A program made the translations under genes and the position numbers. From contig NC_091054.1 in the NCBI RefSeq assembly GCF_963966145.1, positions 3,968,001 to 4,032,000 on the forward strand: a DNA stretch of 64,000 nucleotides, read 5' to 3'. The notes under the pieces were generated by a model that was not told the DNA's origin, did no database searches, and saw nothing but the letters and a program-made list of their open reading frames with translations. The first letter of the stretch is position 1. Each line of letters begins with the position of its first letter. Positions 49,601 through 59,900 of this stretch are shown here, piece by piece. The DNA is from Tenebrio molitor. Lineage: Eukaryota; Arthropoda; Insecta; Coleoptera; Tenebrionidae.

Positions 49601-52040
49601 TAAACAAAACCATAGAAATATATTTTCCTCAGTATTACGATTACTTGAGCTACACTTTCATTCAACGTTCTATTAAGTAGATTGTTTCATAAAAAAAATC
49701 ACCTATTATTAAAATTTTCTTTTTTAGTTTGCATCGAGTCTAATAATATTGCACCATTTTATCTTTTGTTAAATTCATGTAAAATACGACCCCTGCATGC
49801 TTTATGACGTCTTTGATAAAGCACCCAATATTTTATGCTGTTAAAAATTCAGGTGGGTCTCTTTGTTTATAGCTGTTTGGCCTTTTTGATGATGTTATGA
49901 AGCTCCTTTGTGCGACAGCCACAATACCCGGAAGTGACTTTATTCTCATAAATTAGCAATTCATCTAATTTTTATGAAACAAGAACGAGGAAAAATAATG
50001 AAAATGGTTTGTTTCGCCGAGTTGCGGTCTCGACTTCGTCTCGGTCGTCAGTCTTTGGACTTAGCACAAAAAAACTCACTTCTACTCTTAATGATATAAT
50101 CTACTATTGTTTGGCAGCAAAGGTATGAAAGATGTTCACAGTTCACAAAATTAATTGAATAGTAATACGTAAATATTAGGAGTATTTTATTAATAAATTA
50201 CAGAGATACTAGATTTATTTCATAACAATTGTATCAAACCCAATTTCATAATTTTCTCAAAAAGGCGTAAAATGTTCATTTATTTAAAAACCCAAATAGC
50301 CTAATAGCAACAAAATGATGTTTATAAAATAGTGTATGGAGGCCAAAAAGTGCATTTTTTTTCGTCCGAGTCTGAGATTTCTGGCCGAGGCGCAGCCGAG
50401 GTTTGAAAACAGGCGAGGACAAAAGGCAGTTTTTGGTAGAGGTGCACATTAATTTTTTTAGGGGACCGCACGAACTACAAAACAAAAGACATCATTGGAA
50501 AAATTACAGATTTATTTTGTATCTCCCTTTTTCAAATAAATAAATTTATTAATACATATTTAAAAAAAATGTATAGTAATTATATAGCGTTATCAACGAA
50601 ACTAGAAATTTACTTTTTGCAAGAGTTACTTTTCGTCCGCTTGTGAGTACGTAAAATTACCGTTTTCATTAAAGGTGTCTAAAAGAGTATTTAGATTGGA
50701 AAAAATGCCACTTTGTGACCCTTTTCGCTCTATAAGATTATATTTTTGTAGTTTCAAAGAAATCACAAAATAAAATCACTCGGTATACGATATGGGATCA
50801 CGCTGATCTCTGCTTACATGGCACGCACGGTATTTGGGATTAGTCAATCTCTGTGATCTAAATATTTTTAGAGCAGCAAAAAATTCAACAATAATTTTAA
50901 GAAGCAAACCTGACAAAATGCCAAAAAATAAATTTATTGTAAAGTGTATCCATATATTTGTCTTAATTTGCCAACGTCATTTTGTATTTACATCAAAAAA
51001 AAAAATTCGAAAGGACAGTACTGGAGAAATTTACGACCAAAAACCTCCTCTCACAGAACGGGGCAATTTCCACGTCGGCCCCTTTTGGAGCCAGTCCTCC
51101 CCGGAAGCGTAAAATTCCATTTTCATTTTAATAACTGAGGTGTCGAGCTTTGATGTTTTATTTATTCTTTTTAAAATGTCGACGGGGGCACGTTATAAAA
51201 GCGTAATTCCGTGTCAACGAAACCGTAAAGATATGAACTAGAATAGATTCGGAGAAGACGGCGGGAGAGCAGAAAAAATTTCCGGTAAATTGGCCATCTT
51301 CTTTTATTACGGTGTTGCCGGGTTGTCTACCTCCCTTAATAACGACGCGCCAGGGCCGCATCCAGCCCCCCAGGACATCCCCGAAAAATCTGCGCCGCAC
51401 ACTTAACCTCCTAAATTTAGAAATTTTATGATAAAGTTTACGGAGTATTATTTTAATGGTGACGGCGGCCAACTAGATGACATAAATAATTTCAAAGGGA
51501 CACCCACGTAGCGTCACTTAAATCAACAAAATGAAAAATAAAAAATACATATATATAAAAATGTACACTTGCACAACAAATATGAATTATTGTCGGCGAG
51601 ACGAGAAAAATAAAGTTATATTTGGTGGTGAATAATTGTTTCGGTGTGTTCCAGGGACGGGTTATTTAAATTTCGAATCGTTCTGTAAAGTAGCCGCCAA
51701 TTTCCTAGAGAACGAGGACGACGAGGTCCTGCAGAAAGAACTGAAGGAGGCGTTCAGGCTGTACGACAAACAAGGTGAGTGTCCACCTGGACGCCAGACC
51801 TGGTGCTCATTGATTTCTCTTGGGACAGGAAACGGATATATTCCCACGTCGAGCTTGAGGGAGATCTTGGTAGCCCTCGACGACCAGCTCACCAACGACC
51901 AGTTGAACGAAATGATCGCGGAAATAGACACCGACGCGTCCGGAACGGTTGACTTTGATGGTAATCCCCCAAAACCAAAAAAAAAAAATTGTACTGACAA
52001 ATCGTTTTCAGAATTTATAGAGATGATGACTGGTGATTGA
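40688..52040 (+). CDS. Troponin C, insect F1/TnC4-like, six exons
   Basis: A complete 152-residue troponin C, the calcium-sensing subunit of the thin-filament troponin complex of muscle. Exons are 40688..40690 (the ATG alone), 40973..41003, 47117..47260, 51655..51774, 51829..51960 and 52012..52040; phases agree. EF loop 1 (DSGKKGSIEKEK) and loop 2 (DPEGTGYLNFES) lack the Glu at position 12, loop 3 (DKQGNGYIPTSS) is degenerate, and only loop 4 (DTDASGTVDFDE) is canonical. This one-site pattern is that of insect TnC4/F1 isoforms linked to stretch-activated flight muscle, whereas most insect isoforms keep two good sites. The C-terminus EFIEMMTGD is diagnostic of arthropod troponin C. Introns of 6.1 and 4.4 kb hold many MITEs; introns 4 and 5 are about 50 bp. 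Confidence 0.92.
41690..42076. mobile_element. Palindromic MITE with TACAGGGTGTTAGGGAATGG ends
   Basis: TACAGGGTGTTAGGGAATGG is mirrored by CCATTCCCTAACACCCTGTA. The arms also share ATGTGGTCGAAAACCTTTA and its inverse. It is 387 bp long with no coding capacity. Confidence 0.8.
43585..43840. mobile_element. MITE with TACAGGGTGTTCCAAAACTA ends
   Basis: TACAGGGTGTTCCAAAACTA pairs with ATAGTTTTGGAACACCCTGTA. The inner CCGCCAAAA and TTTTGGCG extend the arms. Confidence 0.75.
46737..46901. mobile_element. Family-A MITE, partial copy
   Basis: TTTTAACCACGCGCTACTGG, TGCTTTTAGTCTTCCACGTT and TTTTAAAAATACACCCTGTA are family-A arm sequence. The central hairpin and the opposite arm are missing. Confidence 0.65.
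48309..48412. repeat. Hairpin repeat with GCACCTCGGG arms
   Basis: ATGCACCTCGGGAGTGTATG with ATTTTTACCCTCGGTGC on the left is mirrored by GCACCTCGGGTAAAAATCAT and CTCCCTCGGTGCAT on the right. It is a probable small palindromic element. Confidence 0.55.
48891..49086. mobile_element. Partial copy of the hAT-like element interior
   Basis: ACGACCATTAAATAATATGT through TTATTAGCTCGTCAAATAAT matches 24208-24499 in direct orientation, lacking about 70 bp of the hairpin. The CAGTGGCGG ends are not seen here. Confidence 0.6.
50330..50760. repeat. Dispersed repeat, copy 1 of pair with 62.3-62.8 kb
   Basis: GGCCAAAAAGTGCATTTTTT, CGAGGCGCAGCCGAGG, GGGGACCGCACGAACTAC and ACTTTTCGTCCGCTTGTGAG all recur in the same order and orientation at 62328-62790. 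Confidence 0.7.
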
Positions 52041-52110
52041 ACCCCACCCTCCTCGCTCCACATTTTTTAATATTAATATTATTTTATTTGTTATAATAAC
52101 AATGGTTCCT

Positions 52111-52116
52111 AATAAA
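52111..52116 (+). terminator. Poly(A) signal of troponin C
   Basis: AATAAA lies about 70 nt after the stop codon. Confidence 0.6.
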
Positions 52117-52739
52117 TTGTACATATTGTAAGTGTGAAATTTTCCGCGTCACCCCAATTTTACGTAATTTTTCGGTGGCACCTAAAGCGTCTACAGATTA
52201 GCCTTTAGTGCGACTTTATGGGCGCGCCGATGTGTTACAGTTGCGCCGTTCTTGTCATAAAATAATAAATTGCGTCGTTATTGCACGCAATATTTGTTAA
52301 TGGAAACGTGACGTCAGTACGGAGGCAGATTTATGACAACACCGCAACAGGTTCAATTAACCGGATGATGTTGGCTTAGCGCAACTTTTACGCCACACAC
52401 AATTTTCAAGCGAATTTCAAGTGAAATTACTTTTTAATTAATCTCATTTTAATTCGGCCTTTCATTATGGACGAGTGTGCCGCCCGGAGGGAAAATATTT
52501 ACACGGTTTATGAGGAAGGGATGTGACGTTGTGCAAATAAAATTTCGAAAGAGGTGAGATGGTACGAGGAAATGTACGCGATCTGAGGAGGAAATGAAGA
52601 ACAATTCGAAAGGGTAAAGACACGAAAGGAAGAACGAACGAAGACAGCAACTCTCTGCAAAAAAAATATAATTCGTCCTTTTAATCTAAAAAAAAAAGGA
52701 TACATCTTTCATTTCCCTCCGAGGAGTGGCTTTCCAGAG

Positions 52740-52995
52740 CCTTTTCAGCCACACTGACGGGAAGATTCGGTACGGTGAGGATGGGTGCGGAAGTAAGGTA
52801 GTAGGGTGGTACTGATGGGTTAAAACTGACCCAGCATTCGCCTATCTGTGATGTGTGTGAGACCTGTGCTCATGCCAGGATGTGATGATGATGTAGGAAA
52901 ATGAAAAAAACCCACACCATGCAGCCCCGGGGTTAGAACCCGGGACCTCTCGAGTGCAAAGTGGCGCGCTAGGCGCTTGGCCACGATGCACCGCT
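52740..52995 (-). mobile_element. tRNA-derived SINE
   Basis: The minus strand has a tRNA-like head. An A-box-like TGGCCAAGCGCC (52983-52972) lies about 40 nt before a B-box-like GGTTCTAACCC inside CCGGGTTCTAACCCCGGG. A body containing CATGGTGTGGGTTTTTTTC and a CATCATCATCAC stretch follows. Head plus unrelated body is the SINE plan. The head is too altered to be a functional tRNA. The 3' limit is uncertain. Confidence 0.65.
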
Positions 52996-53623
52996 TCGTT
53001 CATGCTAGTTTTAAGCAACCTTTTAAACAACAGTAAACAATTCTGGGCACTCTGCTCTCTCGCTGGTCGCCCAATGAGCAGGCTCCGTTTGTGTCGCGTT
53101 TGCCCCCAACTTTGCGATAAATAGATAACATCAGCGGAAATTCGTTCACGCTCTAAACGTGTTCGTTTTGTTCACTCCTCTCCTCTCCCCTACAGAAAAG
53201 ATTGACACATTGTAAATCTAACCTAACTTTTAAATAAATTAGCATTATTGTGACATAATTATGTACCTGGATTGTCTTGTCAAGTAGCGATAGTCGACGT
53301 GAAATTTAAAAAAACATCCGGTATTATGACAGAGACAGATAAGCATGTTCGATTTTTCTTTTCTTTTTTCTTTTTGAAAGTGTCTCACAACTCTACAACT
53401 GATAAAACCTTGCCGTCATACAAAGCACGCTCTTCAATTCAAGCAAATAAAATGTCTGGATAAAGTTTTAGGGAGTTATAAGCTCACTTTATTCACTTCA
53501 TGAATTCAATTAATAATTCAAGACGTCCAGTTTCTTGCGCCATCGTGTTTCAAACTAAAAACCTCGCGCTGTAAAATGTAACCTACCGCATGCGTAATGT
53601 AAATTTCATTACAAAATGTTAAG

Positions 53624-53690
53624 AACGCGGTTTTCCCGGCGGCCACCCATCCAAACACTGACCCCGCTCGACGTTGCTTAAGCTCACCAA
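53624..53690 (-). repeat. 5S rRNA-like segment, copy 2
   Basis: On the minus strand, GCTTAAGCAACGTCGAGCGG, GTTTGGATGGGTGGCCGCCG and GAAAACCGCGTTCTT match the 3' half of 5S rRNA better than copy 1 does. Immediately beyond it (53555-53595) is TGCGGTAGGTTACATTTTAC with AGCGCGAGG, resembling the family-C hairpin that also follows copy 1. Confidence 0.6.
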
Positions 53691-55507
53691 TTGAAAATGA
53701 TAATTGGGTTATTATTATTATTTCACTTATTTTGGCACAATTTGAGTCGAAATACAATGAAACTCGCTCAGCATCCTTTGGAAACCGCCAGCACCCTTCG
53801 ATTTGTCTCGGCGTGAAATTGTTTGCGAATTATGGAACCATGTTTAGCAGCTGAACTGATAATTCACAACTGTTAACTGTTAGAGCATTGTTCTGCATAA
53901 TACGCGTCAAGAACATTAACACCACCGCCAACTCGACGAAAGTTTCGTCCGCTTCTCGCCGTTTGAATTAAGTACAAAGTAAGCCGTGTAGTCTCCCCAA
54001 ACAATGAACTGCTTACTACAGAACTAACCTAAAATACATGCAAACAATGCCGAGGCGAAATCTACGTGTATTATGTAACTATGTAAGCGCTCACACAGTC
54101 TTCCATGTAACTCCGCTCCAGTGTAAATCCAACAATCGACTTTTCAATTGTTTCATTGTCACGTCGATATTATCCGCGCAGTAGGCACTGAAAATTCCCC
54201 CCCACCACTAGATCGGATGAATGATGGCGTCTGGAGGGAGGACCGGTGGGATATTCTTTGGTGTAATTCGAGCGAAACTAGTCCCTAGTGTGCGCAATTT
54301 CCATTTTTATTGCTAATAACTGGGGGAAAAAAGGACGAGAAAATGTCCGGGCTCAAGCACTCTAGATTCTAGTGACTAGATGCATACAGCTACATCTATG
54401 GTACTCTAGATATCAAAAGAGGCATCACATAAATCAAAGTTACCTGACTCAGACTTCTATAGCTACTTGCGCTCCCGCTTCGCGCCTGTGAACAAACAAG
54501 AAGAAATGAAAAGACAGAAGGATGATAACCAAACCGAATGGAAACTAAAAGAAAGAAAGAACACGGAGAAGAAAAGAGTGTGTGAAGGAGTACGAAGTGG
54601 AAAAAAATCACATCGATTCTGTTCCGTTATCAAGCGCCAACACTTGAGAGATGTTTATCTAAGAAGATTTAAATTCAGCCGGTGTGGCGCTCGGGGTTTT
54701 ATTTATGAGCCGTTTAGGTGAGGGCACGTTTCGTTCATTGATTTCGTAAGGGCATAAATAAGACGGAAATTTGTTTGATGTAAACCTTCCAGGTTGGCGG
54801 ATGCGTGTGCGTCTACCTGCCAGGTAAGTCATTAATTCGGGGTGTATATTATCTGCGTAACCGTTTAGTGGGGTTTAAACGAATTGCTGTAGCACCGACG
54901 TTATTACCAGTGACGTTTTAATGATTTGCATCGCGACGCCGGCACCGGGGCGGCGCGTTATTAACACCAACGTGACGAAAAATAGATTCGTGTTGATGGA
55001 AGCGGCATGGGTGGATGATGAAAGACAAATTAACGTACGCCACAATTGTACATTCCGTGTCTGTCTTGTGAAGAGCAAAAATCAAAAATCTTTGGTAATT
55101 GCAGGAAAAAGGAACAAATGTTTCATTAATAGCAGTCGGTAGCAGAAAGTAGAAATAATAAACAGTTAAAATAAGTAGTAAGTAGATAAGAATGTATCTC
55201 AAAAGTAGAAACAGTAGGTGTAATGTGCCAGTTCTATTCCAAAATTTCATGCGTTTCTTTATGGAGGTTTATTTGATATTTCAAGGTCATGTGTATGTTT
55301 GGTGGCCTAACTATAAATCGGTTTAAGCATTACCAGATTTCCTTTTATAAACAATTTATTTTATCCTCGCTGGCTGTTTCGTCTTTACGAATTTTTGAAA
55401 AATTAATCCTGGGGGTAATTCTGAGGAAATTATTCCCCAAGTTATCCTGGAAGAGGTTAAAGCGATAAATGTAATTACATATATTTATTACGAAAAAATC
55501 AAGCAAG

Positions 55508-55685
55508 TACAAAGTGTTTCACGAGTAATAATGAGCCCGACGGAATTGAAAATGCAACCCACAATACATTTGGACGGTAAAGTTGGATATTTACCGCGTT
55601 GATATCCAGCTTTACGTTCCAAGTGTATTGTGGGTTGCATTTTCAATTCCGTCGAGCTCATTATTGCTCGTGAATCACCTTGTAT
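55508..55685. mobile_element. Near-perfect palindromic MITE (CACGAG ends)
   Basis: Two arms of about 80 bp are almost perfect inverted repeats, e.g. GGAATTGAAAATGCAACCCA and TGGGTTGCATTTTCAATTCC. They surround a short TTTACCGCGTTGATATCC centre. High arm identity suggests recent activity. Confidence 0.8.
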
Positions 55686-55901
55686 ATGTTCAAGAAGTGG
55701 ATGATTAATATTGATAAATAAATTCTAATTTATTTTGTTGATAAATCTTCTTACAAATTACCCAATTTTCTATTTTAAACATATTATTTCATACCAATTC
55801 CTTTGTTATTTTTACAAAGACGTTGTTAGAAATAAATTTATTTATAGCAGATATCCAAAAACATTTTTTTTTATTGCTTTTTTACTATTTCTCATATGTA
55901 A

Positions 55902-56168
55902 ACGTAGACCAATACGAAGTAACCGCCAGGAAATATGCTTTAAAACAACAAAACCGCAGGGTGTATTTTTAAAATGTTCCGAAATTTTACCCACGAGGTT
56001 GTGGGACAACGTAGAAGACTAAAAACAGTTAAAAAAAAATGTAGTTCAAAAAATAGATGTTCTTTTATTTTTTGACATAGAATTTTTTAAATATTTTTTC
56101 CGTGTTCTACATGAAGCCAGTAGCTCGTGGTTAAAATTTGTCGGCACCTTTCACTAACACCCTGTATA
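55902..56168. mobile_element. Family-A MITE, right half
   Basis: TACGAAGTAACCGCCAGGAA, GCAGGGTGTATTTTTAAAAT, ACGTAGAAGACTAAAAAC, GCCAGTAGCTCGTGGTTAAA and the terminal TAACACCCTGTATA reproduce the right half of the family-A palindrome. Confidence 0.75.
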
Positions 56169-56814
56169 TGCATCAGATTTTGAAATGGTCTACTTTATGC
56201 ACTTGTTGCATTAAGTTTTGCTTTACCGCATTACACCCCCGTTCGTCGGAAGTACATCCTACCATGGCATATCGATAATTAAAACATTTATTAAATTATT
56301 ATTTACCTTCTAATACTTGAGAATACATATTCAAAATTCAGGATAAATTTAATATTCTTCGAAAGGTTAGGTGATTATTAATAATCTGCAGAACCTTGAC
56401 TTTTGTATCGTTCCATTTATTGTACGATAACAGTTAAATTAATGAACACGAACTTTTTTTCTCTGACAAAAAGGAATTGTAAAACAACGACATTAAATTA
56501 ATTAACCATTTAAAAATATATTTCAAATCCAGTGGGTTTATGAAAAACGGTGCAAAGAGAAGAATGGTTGAAGTTTAAGTACTTCAAATACTTGTTTTCT
56601 TAAATAAAGAAGACAATTAAATCAATTTATTCTATTATTTTAAATTTACTTTAGAAACTGCTGTCGATAAGCACAACAATTGCGCAACCGACAAAAATAA
56701 TAGGAAAATAGAATAATTTATGGATTGGAAGTAAGAATTCCGTTCTTGTAAAAAAAAAGAAAGTTACGAAATGAAAATGGACGTGTCATATTGACAGTAT
56801 AAAATAATCATACA

Positions 56815-56936
56815 TGTGGGATATAGTTTAAGCAAACAAGATTTGTAACAACTTTTAATGATAAATTGTAATGTCTCTCGAAAATACAACGTCAAACAAT
56901 AATAAACTTCTCCTCGCCCACTATCCATTTCCTACA
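56815..56936 (-). repeat. 3' LTR of the retrotransposon
   Basis: This 122-bp LTR reads TGTAGGAAATGG...CCCACA on the coding strand. The last 16 nt of the gag-pol frame, including its stop codon, lie inside it. Confidence 0.92.
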
Positions 56937-59900
56937 ACTCGGCCATCCTGAAATTCGTTCGCCTCGAACGAGTCAAGATCTTCTTGACACCAGGGCTTCA
57001 TCATCTCAGCGCATGATTTGGTTGTTCTCGGACCGTCATGTGTGCCGATCTTCTTAACATCATAGCGGTCATTTCCAATTTTCTTGATTACTTCATACGG
57101 ACCTAAATATTTGGGCAGTATTTTGGCAGTAGTCTTAAATTGGGTTCTTTTGATGGCAACTTGGTCTCCAGGTTTATATTCTCTTGCCATTTTGCGTTTC
57201 CTATTGTAATTCTTGATGTTTTCCTCCTGGATCTTCTTAATCTGTTGTTTCGCTTCTTTGCGCAGTTCATCTCTTTCTTCAATAAACAATTTCGCATATT
57301 CTTCTTCGATGACTTCTTGCAGACGAATGTCTTCTGATCTCAACATTTTCACACCAAACAACAGTTCGAATGGAGACGTGTTAATGCTACGTTGATGAGT
57401 ACTATTGAGTGCTTCTTGTAACGGTCGTACTTGTCGATACCATGCTTCTGGTTTTTCAAAAGACAACTTGGTTAATACAGGAATAATAATTCGGTTAATC
57501 CGTTCAACCTGTCCGTTTCCCCTTGGTACACCCGTAGTTACGTTTATATGTTTGATATTTTCGTCAGTGCAATACTGTTGAAAATCTGTGCATGTAAATG
57601 CTGAACCTCTGTCGGTAATAATTGTTCTTGGATTACCAAAGACTTGTTTCATATCTTCAAATTTATTCAAAACTTCTTTTGCATTCGTAGTCTTAGTCGG
57701 ATGCAACCATACAAACTTAGAAAAACCGTCAATGATCACCAACAAATAGCGATAACCCTTCTTAGTGGAGTCAAGAGGTCCCACATGATCAGCATGATAC
57801 ACTTGTAGAGGTTTATCTCCTTTGGGAATTGGGTGTAAGAGACCTTCTTGCTTCCCAGTCTTCCTTTCTGCTAAAATACAGGGAATACAATTGGCAATCA
57901 CCTTCTTTATTTTGTTTTCTAATTTAGGGATATAATATTCTCTCGAAATAAGTTCACTCGTCTTCTTGCTTGCAAAATGTCCATTTTCATGAGCATTCTT
58001 TATTATCTGTTCTTGCATACCTGTCGGAATAACCAGCAGATTTTGGCCATTCTCTTCTTTATAGAGCAAATTTTTGTCTATTAGGTAACCTTCATATGGT
58101 TGATCGTGTAAAATTTTCATGATGGCTCTTAATTGGTCGTCTTGTTCTTGAGCTTTCCGTAGTTTTCCAAAGAACTCATTCTGAACGATCATAGCAATTG
58201 GATTTCGGCTTAAGGCATCACAGTGTTTCATCTGCATTCCAGGACGATGAATAATAGAATAATTAAATTCTTCAAGAAGAAGTGCCCATCTGGCTACCCG
58301 AGTGGACAAGTCTTTTTTATTCATAGTCATTGTAAAAGCGGCACAATCTGTAACAATCGTAAATTTGATTCCCAATAAGTAGACTCTGAACCTCTTGATA
58401 GCCTCTATTACAGCTAGCACCTCGAGTTCGTAACTATGATATTTTCTTTGAGCATCATTCGTTTTTCTACTCCAAAAGTAAACTGGATGTAATTCACTCT
58501 TTTCGTCATCCTTCTGGAATAGGATAGCTCCAAAACCATCTTGGCTTGCATCAGTATGCAATTCTGTCGCGCTTTCAAAGTCAAATATCTTCAAAACTGG
58601 TTCTTCACTTAGTTTTCGTTTTAATTCCTCAAATGAAGCTTTTTCTTCTGGTCCGAATTTAAATTCTCTTTTTCCTTTCAATATATCACTTAGCGGTCTT
58701 GCAATCAATGCATAGTCTTTGATAAATTTTCTAAAATAACCAGTTAGACCCAAAAAACTTTGAACAGTCTTAATTGTTGTTGGCTCTGGAAAATTTTGAA
58801 CGGCGGCAATTTTTGTCAATGAGGGTCGTACTTTTCCAGCTTCTATATCATGCCCCAAATATTCTATCCTTTTCTGCAGGAATTTGCATTTCTTCCAGTT
58901 GAATTCTAGTCCGAACTCTTCAGCTCTACCGATGACTTTATGCAGCTTTACAAAACCTTCTTCTACGTTTTTTGATGGAATAATAAGATCATCCATGTAA
59001 ATAATGACAACTTCATCTCTCATTAAATCTTTGAAAATTTCATTTATAAAACGTTGAAAAATAGCTGGTGAGTTACACAGCCCAAACGGAGTCTTTAAAA
59101 ATTCGTACTGACCACTGGGTGTTACAAAAGCTGTGTATTTAATACTTTCTTCGGCAACAGGAACATGAAAAAATCCATTGCGCAAGTCTAGAATTGTAAA
59201 CATCATCGCTGTTGACAATTTGTCGATTTGATCTTCAATTACTGGAAGAGGATAACGATCCTTCACGATCTTCTTATTTAATTTTCGATAGTCAACGCAT
59301 ATTCGAGTGCTTCCATTCTTCTTTTTTACCAAAACAATTGGACTTGCAAAATCAGAGCAACTGGGTCGAATAATTTTCTTTTCTAACCACTCTCTAATCT
59401 GTTCTTCGACTTCTTTCTTCTCAGGAATTGACAAACGGCGAGGTGATTGATAAATTGGTGTTTCATCTTCTAAAATAATCTTCGTAGATATTTTCGTGTT
59501 CTGAGTGTACTTTGGTTTGTAATTTTCTATCAGTTCACTAACCTGTTGCAGATAAATGTTCTCACCAACATCAGGAATTTCTTCTAAGTTAATCTGTAGT
59601 ATACTTAATTCATCATCTTCTATTGTTGTATTCTCATCTTCTGCTGCGATTCTCTCTTGTACTTTCTTTTCATTATTCAGTAAGTTTGTTTCTTTCATTT
59701 CGGTTACATCTTCAGTTACCATCACTCCTTCGGAATTCATGATTAACGTTACTTTATTCAAGATTGGTCTTCCAATTATGAGATTTATGGAGATTGCTTC
59801 ATCTGATACAATGTGAATTTCGGTCACAAATTCGCAGTTATCAATGTTTATTTTTGTCGAAAACTTTCCAAGTGTCTTTACCTTTCCATTTCCTAAACCA

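Larger units (their letters stand above)
47261..51654. other. Troponin C intron 3 (4.4 kb)
   Basis: It contains a hairpin repeat (48309-48412), a partial copy of the hAT-like element (48891-49086) and a dispersed repeat (50330-50760). No other gene is supported. Confidence 0.55.
52117..56814. other. Intergenic region between troponin C and the LTR retrotransposon
   Basis: It contains a tRNA-derived SINE (52740-52995), a 5S-like segment (53624-53690), a perfect-arm MITE (55508-55685) and a half family-A element (55902-56168). No supportable protein-coding gene was found. Confidence 0.55.

Noticed and set aside
52922..52993. Possible functional tRNA gene
   Set aside because: The A and B boxes are degenerate and a clean cloverleaf cannot be drawn; a SINE head explains it better.
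53624..53690. Possible 5S rRNA gene
   Set aside because: Only the 3' part of 5S is present and it is flanked by repeat sequence.
54790..54825. Possible 31-nt micro-exon (TTCCAG before, GTAAGT after)
   Set aside because: Splice-like signals alone, with no partner exons or reading frame to test.
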